A stretch of 64,000 bases of DNA from Dechloromonas sp. CZR5 (lineage in GTDB: Bacteria > Pseudomonadota > Gammaproteobacteria > Burkholderiales > Rhodocyclaceae): assembly GCF_008711155.1 (NCBI RefSeq), contig NZ_VUYQ01000002.1, positions 682,001 through 746,000 of the forward strand. Reading direction: 5' to 3'. Of this stretch, positions 38,065 to 46,305 are shown one piece after another. A program made the position numbers and the translations under genes. The first letter of the stretch is position 1. Each line of letters begins with the position of its first letter. Under the pieces are notes generated by a model. It did no database searches, was not told where the DNA came from, and saw nothing but the letters and a program-made list of their open reading frames with translations.

Positions 38065-38616
38065 TCAGCGGGGTTTCAGCTGCAACGGCAGGCCGGCAGC
38101 GACCAGCGTTACCTGGTCGCAGACGGCGGCGACGCGCTGGTTGAGGCGCCCCTGTTCGTCGGCGAACAGTCGCGAAACAGGATGCATCGGCACGACGCCC
38201 CAGCCCACTTCATTGGAAACCAGGATGATGCGGCCCGGCAATTGCGGCAGCATGTCGACCAGGGCGCCGGTCTGGGCGCGGAACAGCGGGCAATCGACAG
38301 CCTCACCGGCCTCGGCCTGGGTTGCTGCCTGCCCGGCGAAGAGCAGGTTGGACAGCCACAGCGTCAGGCAATCGACCAGGATGCAGGTATCCGGTGCGGC
38401 CAATTCGCGCAGGCGCTCGGTCAGGTGCAGCGTTTCCTCGACGCAGCCCCACTCGGCCGGGCGCCGTTCGCGGTGGTGGGCCACCCGGCGGGCCATTTCG
38501 CCATCCAGTGCTTGCGCGGTGGCAAGGTAGATGACCTTGAGTCCGGATTCTTGGGCGCGTTTTTCGGCGAGCAGGCTTTTGCCCGAACGCGCGCCGCCGA
38601 GGATCAGTTCTTTCAT
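38065..38616 (-). CDS. cobU: Adenosylcobinamide kinase / adenosylcobinamide-phosphate guanylyltransferase
   Basis: CobU (CobP) phosphorylates adenosylcobinamide and activates it as the GDP derivative for CobS. The 183-residue protein has the P-loop GGARSGKS right at the N-terminus, the His region VAHHRERRPAEW (guanylylated His), DCLTLWLSNLL and the VSNEVGWGVVP motif. The ATG at 38616 is preferred over an extension to 38652. It is divergent from the cobT riboswitch unit. Confidence 0.94.
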   Translation of the reverse strand: MKELILGGARSGKSLLAEKRAQESGLKVIYLATAQALDGEMARRVAHHRERRPAEWGCVEETLHLTERLRELAAPDTCILVDCLTLWLSNLLFAGQAATQAEAGEAVDCPLFRAQTGALVDMLPQLPGRIILVSNEVGWGVVPMHPVSRLFADEQGRLNQRVAAVCDQVTLVAAGLPLQLKPR

Positions 38617-38667
38617 GGCCGGCATTGTGGGTGAAGGCGGGCAGGGCGGCAACCGCTATAATCCGGC

Positions 38668-38828
38668 TTCCGACATTACGGAACCCGGTGCGAGCACAGC
38701 TCAATTCCGGGGCGGGCCCGCCGCTGTAACCGGGGACTGCCGTTGCATGACGTCACTACGAGGGGAAACAGACCCTCCGGGAAGACGCAACGGACAGGAC
38801 GATCCGGAAGCCAGAAGACCTGTCGGAA
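38668..38828 (+). promoter_or_regulatory. Cobalamin riboswitch controlling cobT-cobS
   Basis: A perfect 8-bp outer stem (TTCCGACA 38668-38675 with TGTCGGAA 38821-38828) encloses the element. Inside are GGAACCCGGTGCGA, a GGGCGGGCCCGCC hairpin with CGCTGTAACCGGGGA, CCGGGAAGACG, and the B12 box GCCAGAAGACCTGTC. A TATAAT at 38656-38661 just upstream could be the -10, although no good -35 is visible. It lies 87 nt before cobT. Confidence 0.95.
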
Positions 38829-38859
38829 CGAGAAGTAGGAAGCCTGTGGACAGGGCTTC

Positions 38860-38905
38860 GCGGTGGCGTTTGGACAACGTCGCTGCGAGGCCCTTTTTGC
38901 TTTTT
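38860..38905 (+). terminator. Terminator-like expression platform of the cobT riboswitch
   Basis: An 11-bp stem with three G-U pairs (GCGGTGGCGTT at 38860-38870 with AACGTCGCTGC at 38876-38886) is followed by CCCTTTTTGCTTTTT. The last T-run merges with the TGGAG ribosome-binding site of cobT. A preceding hairpin GAAGCC..GGCTTC (38840-38859) could be its competitor. This arrangement suits transcription termination, ribosome-binding-site masking, or both. Confidence 0.6.
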
Positions 38906-38915
38906 GGAGAATCGG

Positions 38916-39977
38916 ATGCATTCGTTTGACCACCTGTTCAACATCGTCGCCCCGAACCGCGACATCGACACCGCGCTGCAGCACAAGATCGACCGCAAGA
39001 CCAAGCCGCTCGGCGCACTCGGCCTGCTCGAAAAAGCGGCCAAAAAAATCGGCCTGATCCAGCAGACGCTGACCCCCAGCCTCAAGAACCCGCAGATGCT
39101 GGTTTTCGCCGGCGACCATGGCGCCGCCAAGGCCGGCGTGTCGGCCTATCCGCAGGACGTCACCTGGCAGATGGTCGAGAACTTCCTGGCCGGCGGCGCG
39201 GCGATCAACGTGTTCGCCCGCCAGAACGGCTTCGGCCTGTCGGTGGTCGATACCGGCGTGGCGCACGACTTCGGCGGCGAGCGCGAAGGGTTGATCGACC
39301 TCAAGATCGCACCGGGCACCGCCAATTACATCGAACAGCCGGCAATGACCGTCGCCCGGTGCGCCCAGGCCATCGAGCAGGGTGCCGGCATTGTCCTCGG
39401 ACTGGCGGCAGCCGGCTGCAATGTCGTCGCCTTTGGCGAAATGGGCATCGGCAACACCGCCTCTGCCTCGCTGCTCACCCACTGCCTGACCGGCCTGCCG
39501 CTCGCCGAATGCGTTGGGCGCGGTACCGGGCTGGACGATGCCGGTCTCGCCCGCAAGCAGGACCTGCTCGAACAGGCCCTGCAGCGCTACCGCAACGGGG
39601 GCGGCAACAACGATCCGTTCGCCGTGCTCGCCGAGTTCGGCGGTTTCGAGATCGCTACCATGGTCGGCGCCATGCTGGCCGCCGCAGAAGCGAAGATGGT
39701 GCTGCTCATCGACGGCTTCATCGTCGGCTCCGCCGCGCTCGTCGCCTCGCGCCTGGCCCCGGCCCTGCTCGACTACTGCGTCTTCTGCCACCGCTCGGCC
39801 GAAGCCGGCCACCGTACGCAACTGCTCGCCATGGGTGCCGAACCGCTGCTCGACCTCGGCCTGCGCCTCGGCGAAGGCACCGGTGCTGCGCTGGCCTACC
39901 CGCTGGTTCAGTCGGCCGTGAATTTCCTCAATGACATGGCCAGCTTTGAATCGGCCGGCGTGTCGGACAAGGAATAA
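38916..39977 (+). CDS. cobT: Nicotinate-nucleotide--dimethylbenzimidazole phosphoribosyltransferase
   Basis: CobT activates DMB to alpha-ribazole phosphate. The 353-residue protein shows [42 protein letters not shown] and the catalytic Glu in [11 protein letters not shown]. The ATG at 38916 has TGGAG 7 nt upstream; a TTG at 38904 is rejected. With bluB it supplies the lower-ligand nucleotide. Confidence 0.96.
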   Translation: MHSFDHLFNIVAPNRDIDTALQHKIDRKTKPLGALGLLEKAAKKIGLIQQTLTPSLKNPQMLVFAGDHGAAKAGVSAYPQDVTWQMVENFLAGGAAINVFARQNGFGLSVVDTGVAHDFGGEREGLIDLKIAPGTANYIEQPAMTVARCAQAIEQGAGIVLGLAAAGCNVVAFGEMGIGNTASASLLTHCLTGLPLAECVGRGTGLDDAGLARKQDLLEQALQRYRNGGGNNDPFAVLAEFGGFEIATMVGAMLAAAEAKMVLLIDGFIVGSAALVASRLAPALLDYCVFCHRSAEAGHRTQLLAMGAEPLLDLGLRLGEGTGAALAYPLVQSAVNFLNDMASFESAGVSDKE

Positions 39978-39978
39978 G

Positions 39979-40000
39979 CCGCTTGCCCGAAGGCAAGCGG
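39979..40000 (+). other. Perfect intercistronic hairpin between cobT and cobS
   Basis: CCGCTTGCC and GGCAAGCGG form a perfect 9-bp stem with a CGAA tetraloop, starting 1 nt after the cobT stop and ending 17 nt before the cobS ATG. There is no T-tract. It could protect the cobT mRNA 3' end, mark processing or tune cobS translation. Confidence 0.6.
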
Positions 40001-40017
40001 GAATCGAAGGCTGCAAG

Positions 40018-40788
40018 ATGATCCGTCGCGAACTGGAATACTTCTTCGGCGCCGTCCGCTTCTTCACGCGGCTGCCGGTGCCCGGCTGGGTCGTGCATTC
40101 GGCCGAGGCGCTCAACCACTCGGCCCGCTACTTCCCGGCTGTCGGCCTGCTGGTCGGTGGCATCGGCGCGCTGATCTATTGGCTGGCCCTGCACCTGTGG
40201 CCGCAGCCTGTCGCCGTCCTGCTGTCGATGGTAGCCACCGTCTATGCCACCGGCGCCTTCCACGAGGACGGTCTGTCGGACACCGCCGACGGCCTCGGCG
40301 GCGGCTGGGAGAAACAGCGCATCCTCGACATCATGAAGGACTCGCGCGTCGGCAGCTACGGCGTCGTCGCGCTGGTGATCGCGCTGCTCGGCAAGTTCGT
40401 GCTGCTCTCCTCGCTCGACCCGGCGCTGGCCCCCGTCGCCCTGCTCACCGGCCACGCCGTCTCCCGCTTCTGCGCCACTACACTGTTGGTCACGATGGAC
40501 TACGTCCGTGAAGACGCGCTCAGCAAGGCCAAGCCGCTGGCGACACGGATGTCGGGCGGCAACCTGCTCGTCGCGCTGTGTTTCGCCGCAGCCCCGCTGG
40601 TGTTGCTGCCGTGGTGGAAAGCGCTGGCCGCGGTCGTACTGGCTGCGGTGGCGACGCTATGGCTGGCCGGGAAATTCCGGCGTTGGCTGGGCGGTTATAC
40701 CGGGGATTGTCTGGGGGCAGTGCAGCAGGTGGCGGAGATCGGTTTTTATCTGGGGTTTGTGGTCAATCTGGCTGTTTTTGTGATTTAA
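40018..40788 (+). CDS. cobS: Adenosylcobinamide-GDP ribazoletransferase (cobalamin synthase)
   Basis: CobS joins adenosylcobinamide-GDP and alpha-ribazole (phosphate) in the inner membrane. The 256-residue protein has several membrane segments and the family motif FHEDGLSDTADGLGGG, plus RFFTRLPVP near the N-terminus. The start at 40018 is chosen by homology; the frame is open upstream. Its end marks the boundary with an AT-richer segment. Confidence 0.94.
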   Translation: MIRRELEYFFGAVRFFTRLPVPGWVVHSAEALNHSARYFPAVGLLVGGIGALIYWLALHLWPQPVAVLLSMVATVYATGAFHEDGLSDTADGLGGGWEKQRILDIMKDSRVGSYGVVALVIALLGKFVLLSSLDPALAPVALLTGHAVSRFCATTLLVTMDYVREDALSKAKPLATRMSGGNLLVALCFAAAPLVLLPWWKALAAVVLAAVATLWLAGKFRRWLGGYTGDCLGAVQQVAEIGFYLGFVVNLAVFVI

Positions 40789-40968
40789 CTCGGCCAATTT
40801 CCTAACCGTCCTCTGGGTACGCCTCAACGTTGAAGTTTCAATGGTCTCCTATGCTTCAACTTCGTTGCGAAGTGTGGAATTCGGAATGCATAATCGATAT
40901 GCCAATGTGCGTTCGTCTGGTCCTATAAGTAACGAATAGGTCCTTTACTCCACAAGGAGGGTTTTGCA
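40789..40968. other. AT-richer spacer at an apparent insertion boundary
   Basis: This 180-nt spacer is clearly richer in A and T than the flanking cob genes. It contains an imperfect inverted pair (GTTGAAG near 40830 and CTTCAAC near 40855). I see no transposase, direct repeat or tRNA end, nor a convincing promoter. Confidence 0.5.
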
Positions 40969-41607
40969 GTGCAATCTATTTTCAAAAATAACGAATTTGC
41001 AAATGTGCAAAGATTATTCGTCATTGCAATAGCTTTTCTAGTTAGTGCATGCGGTACGACTTTCAATTCAAGGGGGCAAGTCTATGACGGCCAGAATCAA
41101 GTTACCGCTGTCTACGTTTACTCATTTCTTGACCTCCGCGAGGGAGCTCTTGGCGGGCAGTTTCTTGCGGAAGTTAGACGCCAGTTGCCTGACGCACTAT
41201 TGAAGGAAGGGATTCGGACTAAGCAACTTTGGTTCAACGACTCACCATTGAGAACTCAGTTTTCTTTAGAAGACAAAGGTCCAAACCAAGCAAACACGAG
41301 TACCCGAGTTCCAGTTGATGAAGTTGTAATGGCAACCCGCGAAGACGAACGTTCATTTGGTGCTACGCACCGCCTGATAGTGTTTCCTGCTTCGGTAATG
41401 ATGTCCAACACGGGCTCAAATTTTGACATTCGGTGGACGTTGATTGATTCTCAAACAGATAAGATCAGTTGGTCCACTGCGTCCTTTAGTTCTCATGCCA
41501 AGTGGTTTCTTGGTGACGAAAATCCAACCGGGCGGGCCACCGAGTTTGTAAATGGCCTTGTGGCTGAGTTGCGCAAGGCGCGTGTAATCTCGAATCGTGG
41601 GGCGTGA
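40969..41607 (+). CDS. Foreign-looking lipoprotein of unknown function
   Basis: A 212-residue precursor with a GTG start supported by AAGGAGG 8 nt upstream. The signal peptide ends in lipobox LVSAC (about residue 28). The mature part has a beta-rich look (AVYVYSFLDLREGALGGQF, HRLIVFPASVMMS, FDIRWTLIDSQTDKISWS). Its codon and base use (many A/T third positions) differ sharply from the neighbours, and it separates cobS from cobC. This suggests horizontal acquisition. No homologue is recognised. Confidence 0.75.
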   Translation: MQSIFKNNEFANVQRLFVIAIAFLVSACGTTFNSRGQVYDGQNQVTAVYVYSFLDLREGALGGQFLAEVRRQLPDALLKEGIRTKQLWFNDSPLRTQFSLEDKGPNQANTSTRVPVDEVVMATREDERSFGATHRLIVFPASVMMSNTGSNFDIRWTLIDSQTDKISWSTASFSSHAKWFLGDENPTGRATEFVNGLVAELRKARVISNRGA

Positions 41608-41706
41608 TCAAGCGGTACGATGGTTTGCATTTTGGGGAGCACCGGATTTGCGGAGTGCCAGTACTTTCCATATGTGCGGTGAAGCAGTATTCCTAGCCAA
41701 GTTCAG

Positions 41707-42219
41707 ATGAAACTATATCTAGTCCGCCATCCGAAGCCGGAGCTGGAGCCAGGCATCTGCTACGGTCGGCACGATTGTGCGGCAGAGAATCTTGTCTCTG
41801 CGGCTGGTGTATTGTTGGCTGGATTGCCGCATGGTTTGCCAGTCTGGACAAGTCCCTTAATCCGTTGCCGTGCCCTGGCAGAGTGTCTTCATTCCCATCC
41901 CGTCATCGACGACCGCCTCGTCGAGATGCATTTCGGCGACTGGGAGGGCCAGCGCTGGGACGACATTCCGCGTGCCGAACTCGATGCCTGGGCGGCGGAT
42001 GTGGCAGGGTATGCGCCACCGGGCGGGGAGTCGCCGCGGGAGTTGCAGCGGCGGGCGCTCGATTTCGTCGCCTCGCTGGATGTGCCGGAGGCGGTGATCA
42101 TCACCCATGCCGGGGTGATCCGTACCTTGCTGGCGCATTGGCGGGGGTTGCCGCCGGAGCGGTGGACGGAGCTAAACTTTGCCTACGGGTCGTGCACGGT
42201 GGTCGACGTGCCGCGCTGA
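41707..42219 (+). CDS. cobC: Alpha-ribazole phosphatase (histidine phosphatase family)
   Basis: CobC removes the phosphate from alpha-ribazole 5'-phosphate or adenosylcobalamin phosphate. The 170-residue protein has the phospho-His motif LVRHPKPE, EMHFGDWEGQRWDD and the second His in IITHAGVIR. The assignment as CobC rests on the cob context. The first 170-200 nt are AT-richer and use rarer codons than the rest, so the gene may be a mosaic whose 5' part came with the neighbouring insertion. Confidence 0.85.
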   Translation: MKLYLVRHPKPELEPGICYGRHDCAAENLVSAAGVLLAGLPHGLPVWTSPLIRCRALAECLHSHPVIDDRLVEMHFGDWEGQRWDDIPRAELDAWAADVAGYAPPGGESPRELQRRALDFVASLDVPEAVIITHAGVIRTLLAHWRGLPPERWTELNFAYGSCTVVDVPR

Positions 42220-42255
42220 CGGTGGCGCGGATCGGCGGGGCCGGTAGCGGGTAGA

Positions 42256-43359
42256 ATGCCGGCCATGGAAAATTTCAATCCCTTGCGCGACGCGATCCCG
42301 GTGGGCGAAGTCCGCCGGGTGCTGGTCATCAAGCTGCGTCACCATGGCGACGTGCTGGTCAGTTCGCCGGTGTTCTCGGCACTCAAGGCGCATGCGCCGC
42401 AGGCCGAGATCGACGCGCTGGTCTATGCCGATACGGCTGAGATGGTGACGCTGCATCCGGCCATCGCGCAGGTGCATACCATCGACCGCAAGTGGAAGCA
42501 GCTGGGCGCGATGGGTCAGCTCAAGGCCGAGCTGGCGCTGTACAACGCGCTGAAGGCGCGGGGTTACGACCTGATCATCCATCTCACCGAACATTGGCGC
42601 GGCGCCTGGCTGTGCCGGCTGTTGAAGCCGCGCTGGGCGGTCGGTCCGGCGGTGAAGGGGCGGCCGAAGCGCTGGAAACAGAGCTTCACGCACCTCCAGA
42701 CCATGCACAACCCACTGCGCCACATGGCGGAGACCAATCTCGATGCGCTGCGCCGGCTTGGCATCCAACCGGGTCCGGACGAGCGGCGCCTGACGCTGGT
42801 GCCGGGGGCGGCGGCCGAGGCAGCGGTGGCGGCGCATCTGGCCGGCTTTGGTTTGCGCGGCAAGGATTTCATTCACGTGCATCCCGCCTCGCGCTGGTTC
42901 TTCAAGTGCTGGCCGGTCGAGCGCATGGCGGCGCTGGTTGAGCGACTGCAGGCGGCGGGCCACGCGGTGGTGCTGACGGCGGCGCCGAGCAACGACGAAA
43001 AGAAAATGCTGGAGGCCATACAGGCGCGCTTGGCCAAGCCGGCCTTCAGCCTGTCCGGCCAGTTGTCGCTGAAGGAACTGGCGGCGCTGACCCAGGCGGC
43101 GAAACTGTTCATCGGCGTCGATTCCGCTCCCATGCATATCGCGGCGGCGGTCGGCACGCCGACCGTGGCGCTGTTCGGGCCGTCCGGCGACAAGCAGTGG
43201 GGGCCGTGGAGCGCCAATAGCCGCGTCGTGGCCAGCCAGTCTCATCCGTGTCGCCCCTGCGGCCACGACGGTTGCGGCGGCGGCAAGGTCAGCGACTGCC
43301 TGACCTCGATCGCTGTCGACGACGTGATGGCGGCCGCACAGGAATTCCTCGGCGCGTGA
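42256..43359 (+). CDS. GT9 heptosyltransferase, RfaQ (heptosyltransferase III) type
   Basis: This enzyme transfers heptose or a similar sugar to the LPS inner core on the cytoplasmic face of the inner membrane. The 367-residue GT-B protein shows VLVIKLRHHGDVLVSSPVFSAL at the N-terminus, HVHPASRWFFKCWP, and the C-terminal donor site FIGVDSAPMHIAAAVGTPTVALFGPSG. A Cys-rich tail follows. ATG 42265 is an alternative start. It opens the LPS cluster and overlaps the next gene by 4 nt. Confidence 0.9.
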   Translation: MPAMENFNPLRDAIPVGEVRRVLVIKLRHHGDVLVSSPVFSALKAHAPQAEIDALVYADTAEMVTLHPAIAQVHTIDRKWKQLGAMGQLKAELALYNALKARGYDLIIHLTEHWRGAWLCRLLKPRWAVGPAVKGRPKRWKQSFTHLQTMHNPLRHMAETNLDALRRLGIQPGPDERRLTLVPGAAAEAAVAAHLAGFGLRGKDFIHVHPASRWFFKCWPVERMAALVERLQAAGHAVVLTAAPSNDEKKMLEAIQARLAKPAFSLSGQLSLKELAALTQAAKLFIGVDSAPMHIAAAVGTPTVALFGPSGDKQWGPWSANSRVVASQSHPCRPCGHDGCGGGKVSDCLTSIAVDDVMAAAQEFLGA

Positions 43360-44498
43360 AGATCGCCATCATTCGCCAGCGCTACAACCCGTTCGGCGGG
43401 GCCGAGCGCTTCGTCGAGCGCGCGCTTGGGGCGCTGGCCGGCGAGGGGGCGGAGGTCACGCTCATTACCCGCAACTGGGACGGCGCGCCGCGTGAGGGTT
43501 TCCGGCAGATCACCTGCGATCCGGCCTATTCGCGGCTGCTTGGTGGTCGGGCGGCGCGCGACCGCAGTTTTGCCGCAGCGGCGCAGGCCGAGATGGCCAA
43601 GGGTGGTTTCGATATTACCCAGTCGCACGAACGCATCCCCGGCTGCATGATCTTCCGGGCCGGCGACGGTGTGCATGCCGCCTGGCTCGACCATCGCGCC
43701 CGCATTCTCGGCCCCGTGCAGCGGGCGACGCAGCGGTGGTCGCCGTATCACCGCTACGTGCTGGGGGCCGAAAAGGGGATGTTCGCCGATCCGGCCCTGC
43801 AGGCGGTGATCTGCAACTCGCAGATGGTGGCCGACGAGATCGAACGTTACTACGGCGTGGCACGCAGCAAGTTGAAGGTCATCTACAACGGCGTTGATAC
43901 GGAGGTGTTCCATCCGGGACTGGCCGATGAGCATCGGCGCGCGATGCGCTCCGGCAATGGCATTCCCGACGAGGCGCCACTGCTGCTCTTCGTCGGCAGC
44001 GGCTTCGAGCGCAAGGGTGTGCCGCAGTTGCTGCGGGCGGCAGCGCGCATGCAGCGGACCGATGCGCGCATCGTCATTGTCGGCGCCGACCGCAAGCTGA
44101 AGGCGATGCGGAAGCTGTCCGAACTGCTTCGGTTGGACCGGCGGGTGCTGTTCACCGGACCGCTCAAGGATGTCCGCCCGTGGTACGGCGCAGCCGACGG
44201 TTTCGTGCTGCCGACGCTCTACGACCCGTGTCCCAATGCGGCGCTGGAGGCTTTTGCCTGCGGCCTGCCGGTGGTGACCTCGACGACCTGCGGGGCGCAG
44301 GAGTGGGTACACGCCGGCGAGAATGGCTGGGTGGTCGATGCGGTCGATATCACTGCGCTGGCTGGCCGGCTGGACGATCTGGCCGGATTGGCCGGGAATG
44401 GGGAAGCGCGGTCAGCGGCACGGGCCGTGGCCGAACCGCTGACCCTGCCGGCGATGGCCGACCGGTTGCTGGCGCTCTACCGTGCGCTGGGCCGTTGA
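43356..44498 (+). CDS. GT4 glycosyltransferase, WaaG-like
   Basis: This is a GT-B glycosyltransferase probably acting on the LPS core. The 380-residue protein starts at a GTG that overlaps the previous stop (GTGA), giving KIAIIRQRYNPFGGAERFV. It contains VICNSQMVADEIERYYGV and VIYNGVDTEVFHPG, and the donor-site motif LPTLYDPCPNAALEAFACGLPVV (E-x7-E type), as in WaaG. Which sugar it transfers cannot be read from sequence. Confidence 0.88.
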   Translation: MKIAIIRQRYNPFGGAERFVERALGALAGEGAEVTLITRNWDGAPREGFRQITCDPAYSRLLGGRAARDRSFAAAAQAEMAKGGFDITQSHERIPGCMIFRAGDGVHAAWLDHRARILGPVQRATQRWSPYHRYVLGAEKGMFADPALQAVICNSQMVADEIERYYGVARSKLKVIYNGVDTEVFHPGLADEHRRAMRSGNGIPDEAPLLLFVGSGFERKGVPQLLRAAARMQRTDARIVIVGADRKLKAMRKLSELLRLDRRVLFTGPLKDVRPWYGAADGFVLPTLYDPCPNAALEAFACGLPVVTSTTCGAQEWVHAGENGWVVDAVDITALAGRLDDLAGLAGNGEARSAARAVAEPLTLPAMADRLLALYRALGR

Positions 44499-44547
44499 CG
44501 CGGCCAAGGTATAATCTCCGGTTCTACTTTTCGCTTCAAGGATTTGC

Positions 44548-46305
44548 ATGTCTGCTGACATGACCAGCCGCGAGCTGTACCTCCGGCTGCTGACCTATGT
44601 CCGCCCCTACTGGAAGGCCTTCCTTGCCGCGCTGGCGTGCATGGGGCTTTCCTCGCTGGCGGAACCGGTCTTTCCGGCGATCATGAAATCGCTGCTCGAC
44701 GACGGTTTTTCCAAGGCCAACGGCCCGTGGGACTGGCTGTTCTACCCGCTGGCGATCATGGGCATCTTCCTTGTCCGGGCCATCTTCGGTTTCCTTGGCG
44801 ATTACCTGATGAGCTGGGTGTCGAGCAACGTCGTGGCCGAGTTGCGCCAGGCCATGTTCGCCCGCATGGTGCGCCTGCCGACCCGCTACTACAGCGACAA
44901 CCTGTCCGGTCGCCTGATGTCGCGCATCGCCTACGACGTGACCGGCGTCGCCGGGGCGGCGACCAATGCGCTGACCTCGCTGATCAAGGATTCGCTGTCC
45001 ATCATTGGCCTGCTGATCTGGCTGCTTTGGCTGAACTGGCAATTGACCCTGATTACCTTGAGTGTCGTGCCCTTCATCGCCATCGTCGTGCGGGTCTTCA
45101 GCAAGCGCTTGCGCAGCGTGGCGCGCGGCCAGCAGGAGTCGATGGGCAAGATCACGCAGGTGCTGCAGGAGACCATCGAGGGGCACAAGGTGGTAAAGAT
45201 TTTCGGCGGCCAGAAGTACGAGGAAGACCGCTTCTACAAGTCGGTGCGCGAGCAGCGCCGCCTGGCCATGCGGGCGACCATGGCATCGGCCGCGCAGTCG
45301 CCGCTGGTCCAGTTCTTCGCGGCGACCGGCGTGGCGGTCATCATGGGCGTTGCCCTCAAGCAGGCATCGAATGACCAGACGACGGTCGGCAGCTTTGTCT
45401 CCTTCGTCACTGCGATGCTGATGATCATGGCGCCGCTGAAGCGGGTCACCGACGTCAATGCGCCGATCCAGCGCGGTCTGGCGGCGGCGGAAAGCGTTTT
45501 CTCGCTGATTGACGAGGATGCCGAGCCGGACAACGGCAAGGAAGACCTTGGCCGTGCCCAGGGTCTGGTCGAATTCGACAAGGTGACCTTCACCTACCCG
45601 GGCGCCGAGCGCCCGGCGCTGGAGGGGGTGTCGTTGACCCTGCGCCCCGGCGAATGCGTGGCGCTGGTCGGCCCGTCGGGCAGCGGCAAGACCACGGCGG
45701 CCAACCTGCTGCCGCGCTTCTATGCGCTCGATTCCGGCGAGATCCGCGTCGACGGCCATGCCCTGCCCAACATCCGCCTGAACAGCCTGCGCGCCAACAT
45801 CGCGCTGGTCAGCCAGGACGTCGTGCTGTTCAACGACACCATCGGCGCCAACATCGCCTATGGCGGGAAGCGCGACGCGACCCCCGAAGAAATCCGCGCC
45901 GCGGCCAAGGCGGCGCATGCGCTGGAATTCATCGAAGCCTTGCCCGATGGCTTGAACACGATGATCGGCGAGAACGGCGTCAAGCTGTCCGGTGGCCAGC
46001 GGCAGCGTCTGGCCATCGCTCGCGCCATCCTCAAGGACGCACCGATCCTGATCCTCGACGAGGCGACGTCGGCGCTCGACACCGAATCCGAGCGCCATGT
46101 GCAGGCCGCCCTCGACGAGCTGATGAAGGGGCGCAGCACGCTGGTCATCGCCCACCGCCTGTCGACCATCGAACGTGCCGACCGCATCATCGCGCTGGCC
46201 CACGGCCACAAGCAGGAAGAGGGCTCGCACGCCGAACTGCTTGCCCACGACGGTCTGTACGCCCGCCTGTATCGCATGCAGAAGGCGGAAGAGGTCGCTG
46301 TCTGA
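44548..46305 (+). CDS. msbA: Lipid A export ATP-binding/permease protein MsbA
   Basis: MsbA flips lipid A-core across the inner membrane. The 585-residue half-transporter has six membrane segments (about 20-300) and a nucleotide-binding domain with Walker A GPSGSGKTT, signature LSGGQRQRLAIARA, Walker B ILILDEATSALD and the H-loop VIAHRLST. TATAAT at 44510-44515 upstream may be a -10, without a good -35. It overlaps the next gene by 1 nt (TGATG). Confidence 0.94.
   Translation: MSADMTSRELYLRLLTYVRPYWKAFLAALACMGLSSLAEPVFPAIMKSLLDDGFSKANGPWDWLFYPLAIMGIFLVRAIFGFLGDYLMSWVSSNVVAELRQAMFARMVRLPTRYYSDNLSGRLMSRIAYDVTGVAGAATNALTSLIKDSLSIIGLLIWLLWLNWQLTLITLSVVPFIAIVVRVFSKRLRSVARGQQESMGKITQVLQETIEGHKVVKIFGGQKYEEDRFYKSVREQRRLAMRATMASAAQSPLVQFFAATGVAVIMGVALKQASNDQTTVGSFVSFVTAMLMIMAPLKRVTDVNAPIQRGLAAAESVFSLIDEDAEPDNGKEDLGRAQGLVEFDKVTFTYPGAERPALEGVSLTLRPGECVALVGPSGSGKTTAANLLPRFYALDSGEIRVDGHALPNIRLNSLRANIALVSQDVVLFNDTIGANIAYGGKRDATPEEIRAAAKAAHALEFIEALPDGLNTMIGENGVKLSGGQRQRLAIARAILKDAPILILDEATSALDTESERHVQAALDELMKGRSTLVIAHRLSTIERADRIIALAHGHKQEEGSHAELLAHDGLYARLYRMQKAEEVAV

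Noticed and set aside
40789-41706. Mobile element or genomic island around the AT-rich lipoprotein
   Set aside because: No transposase, integrase, direct repeat or tRNA target is visible; only composition supports transfer.
44495-44515. TTGACG and TATAAT as a promoter for msbA
   Set aside because: The two hexamers are 9 nt apart, too close for sigma70; only the -10 could be real.
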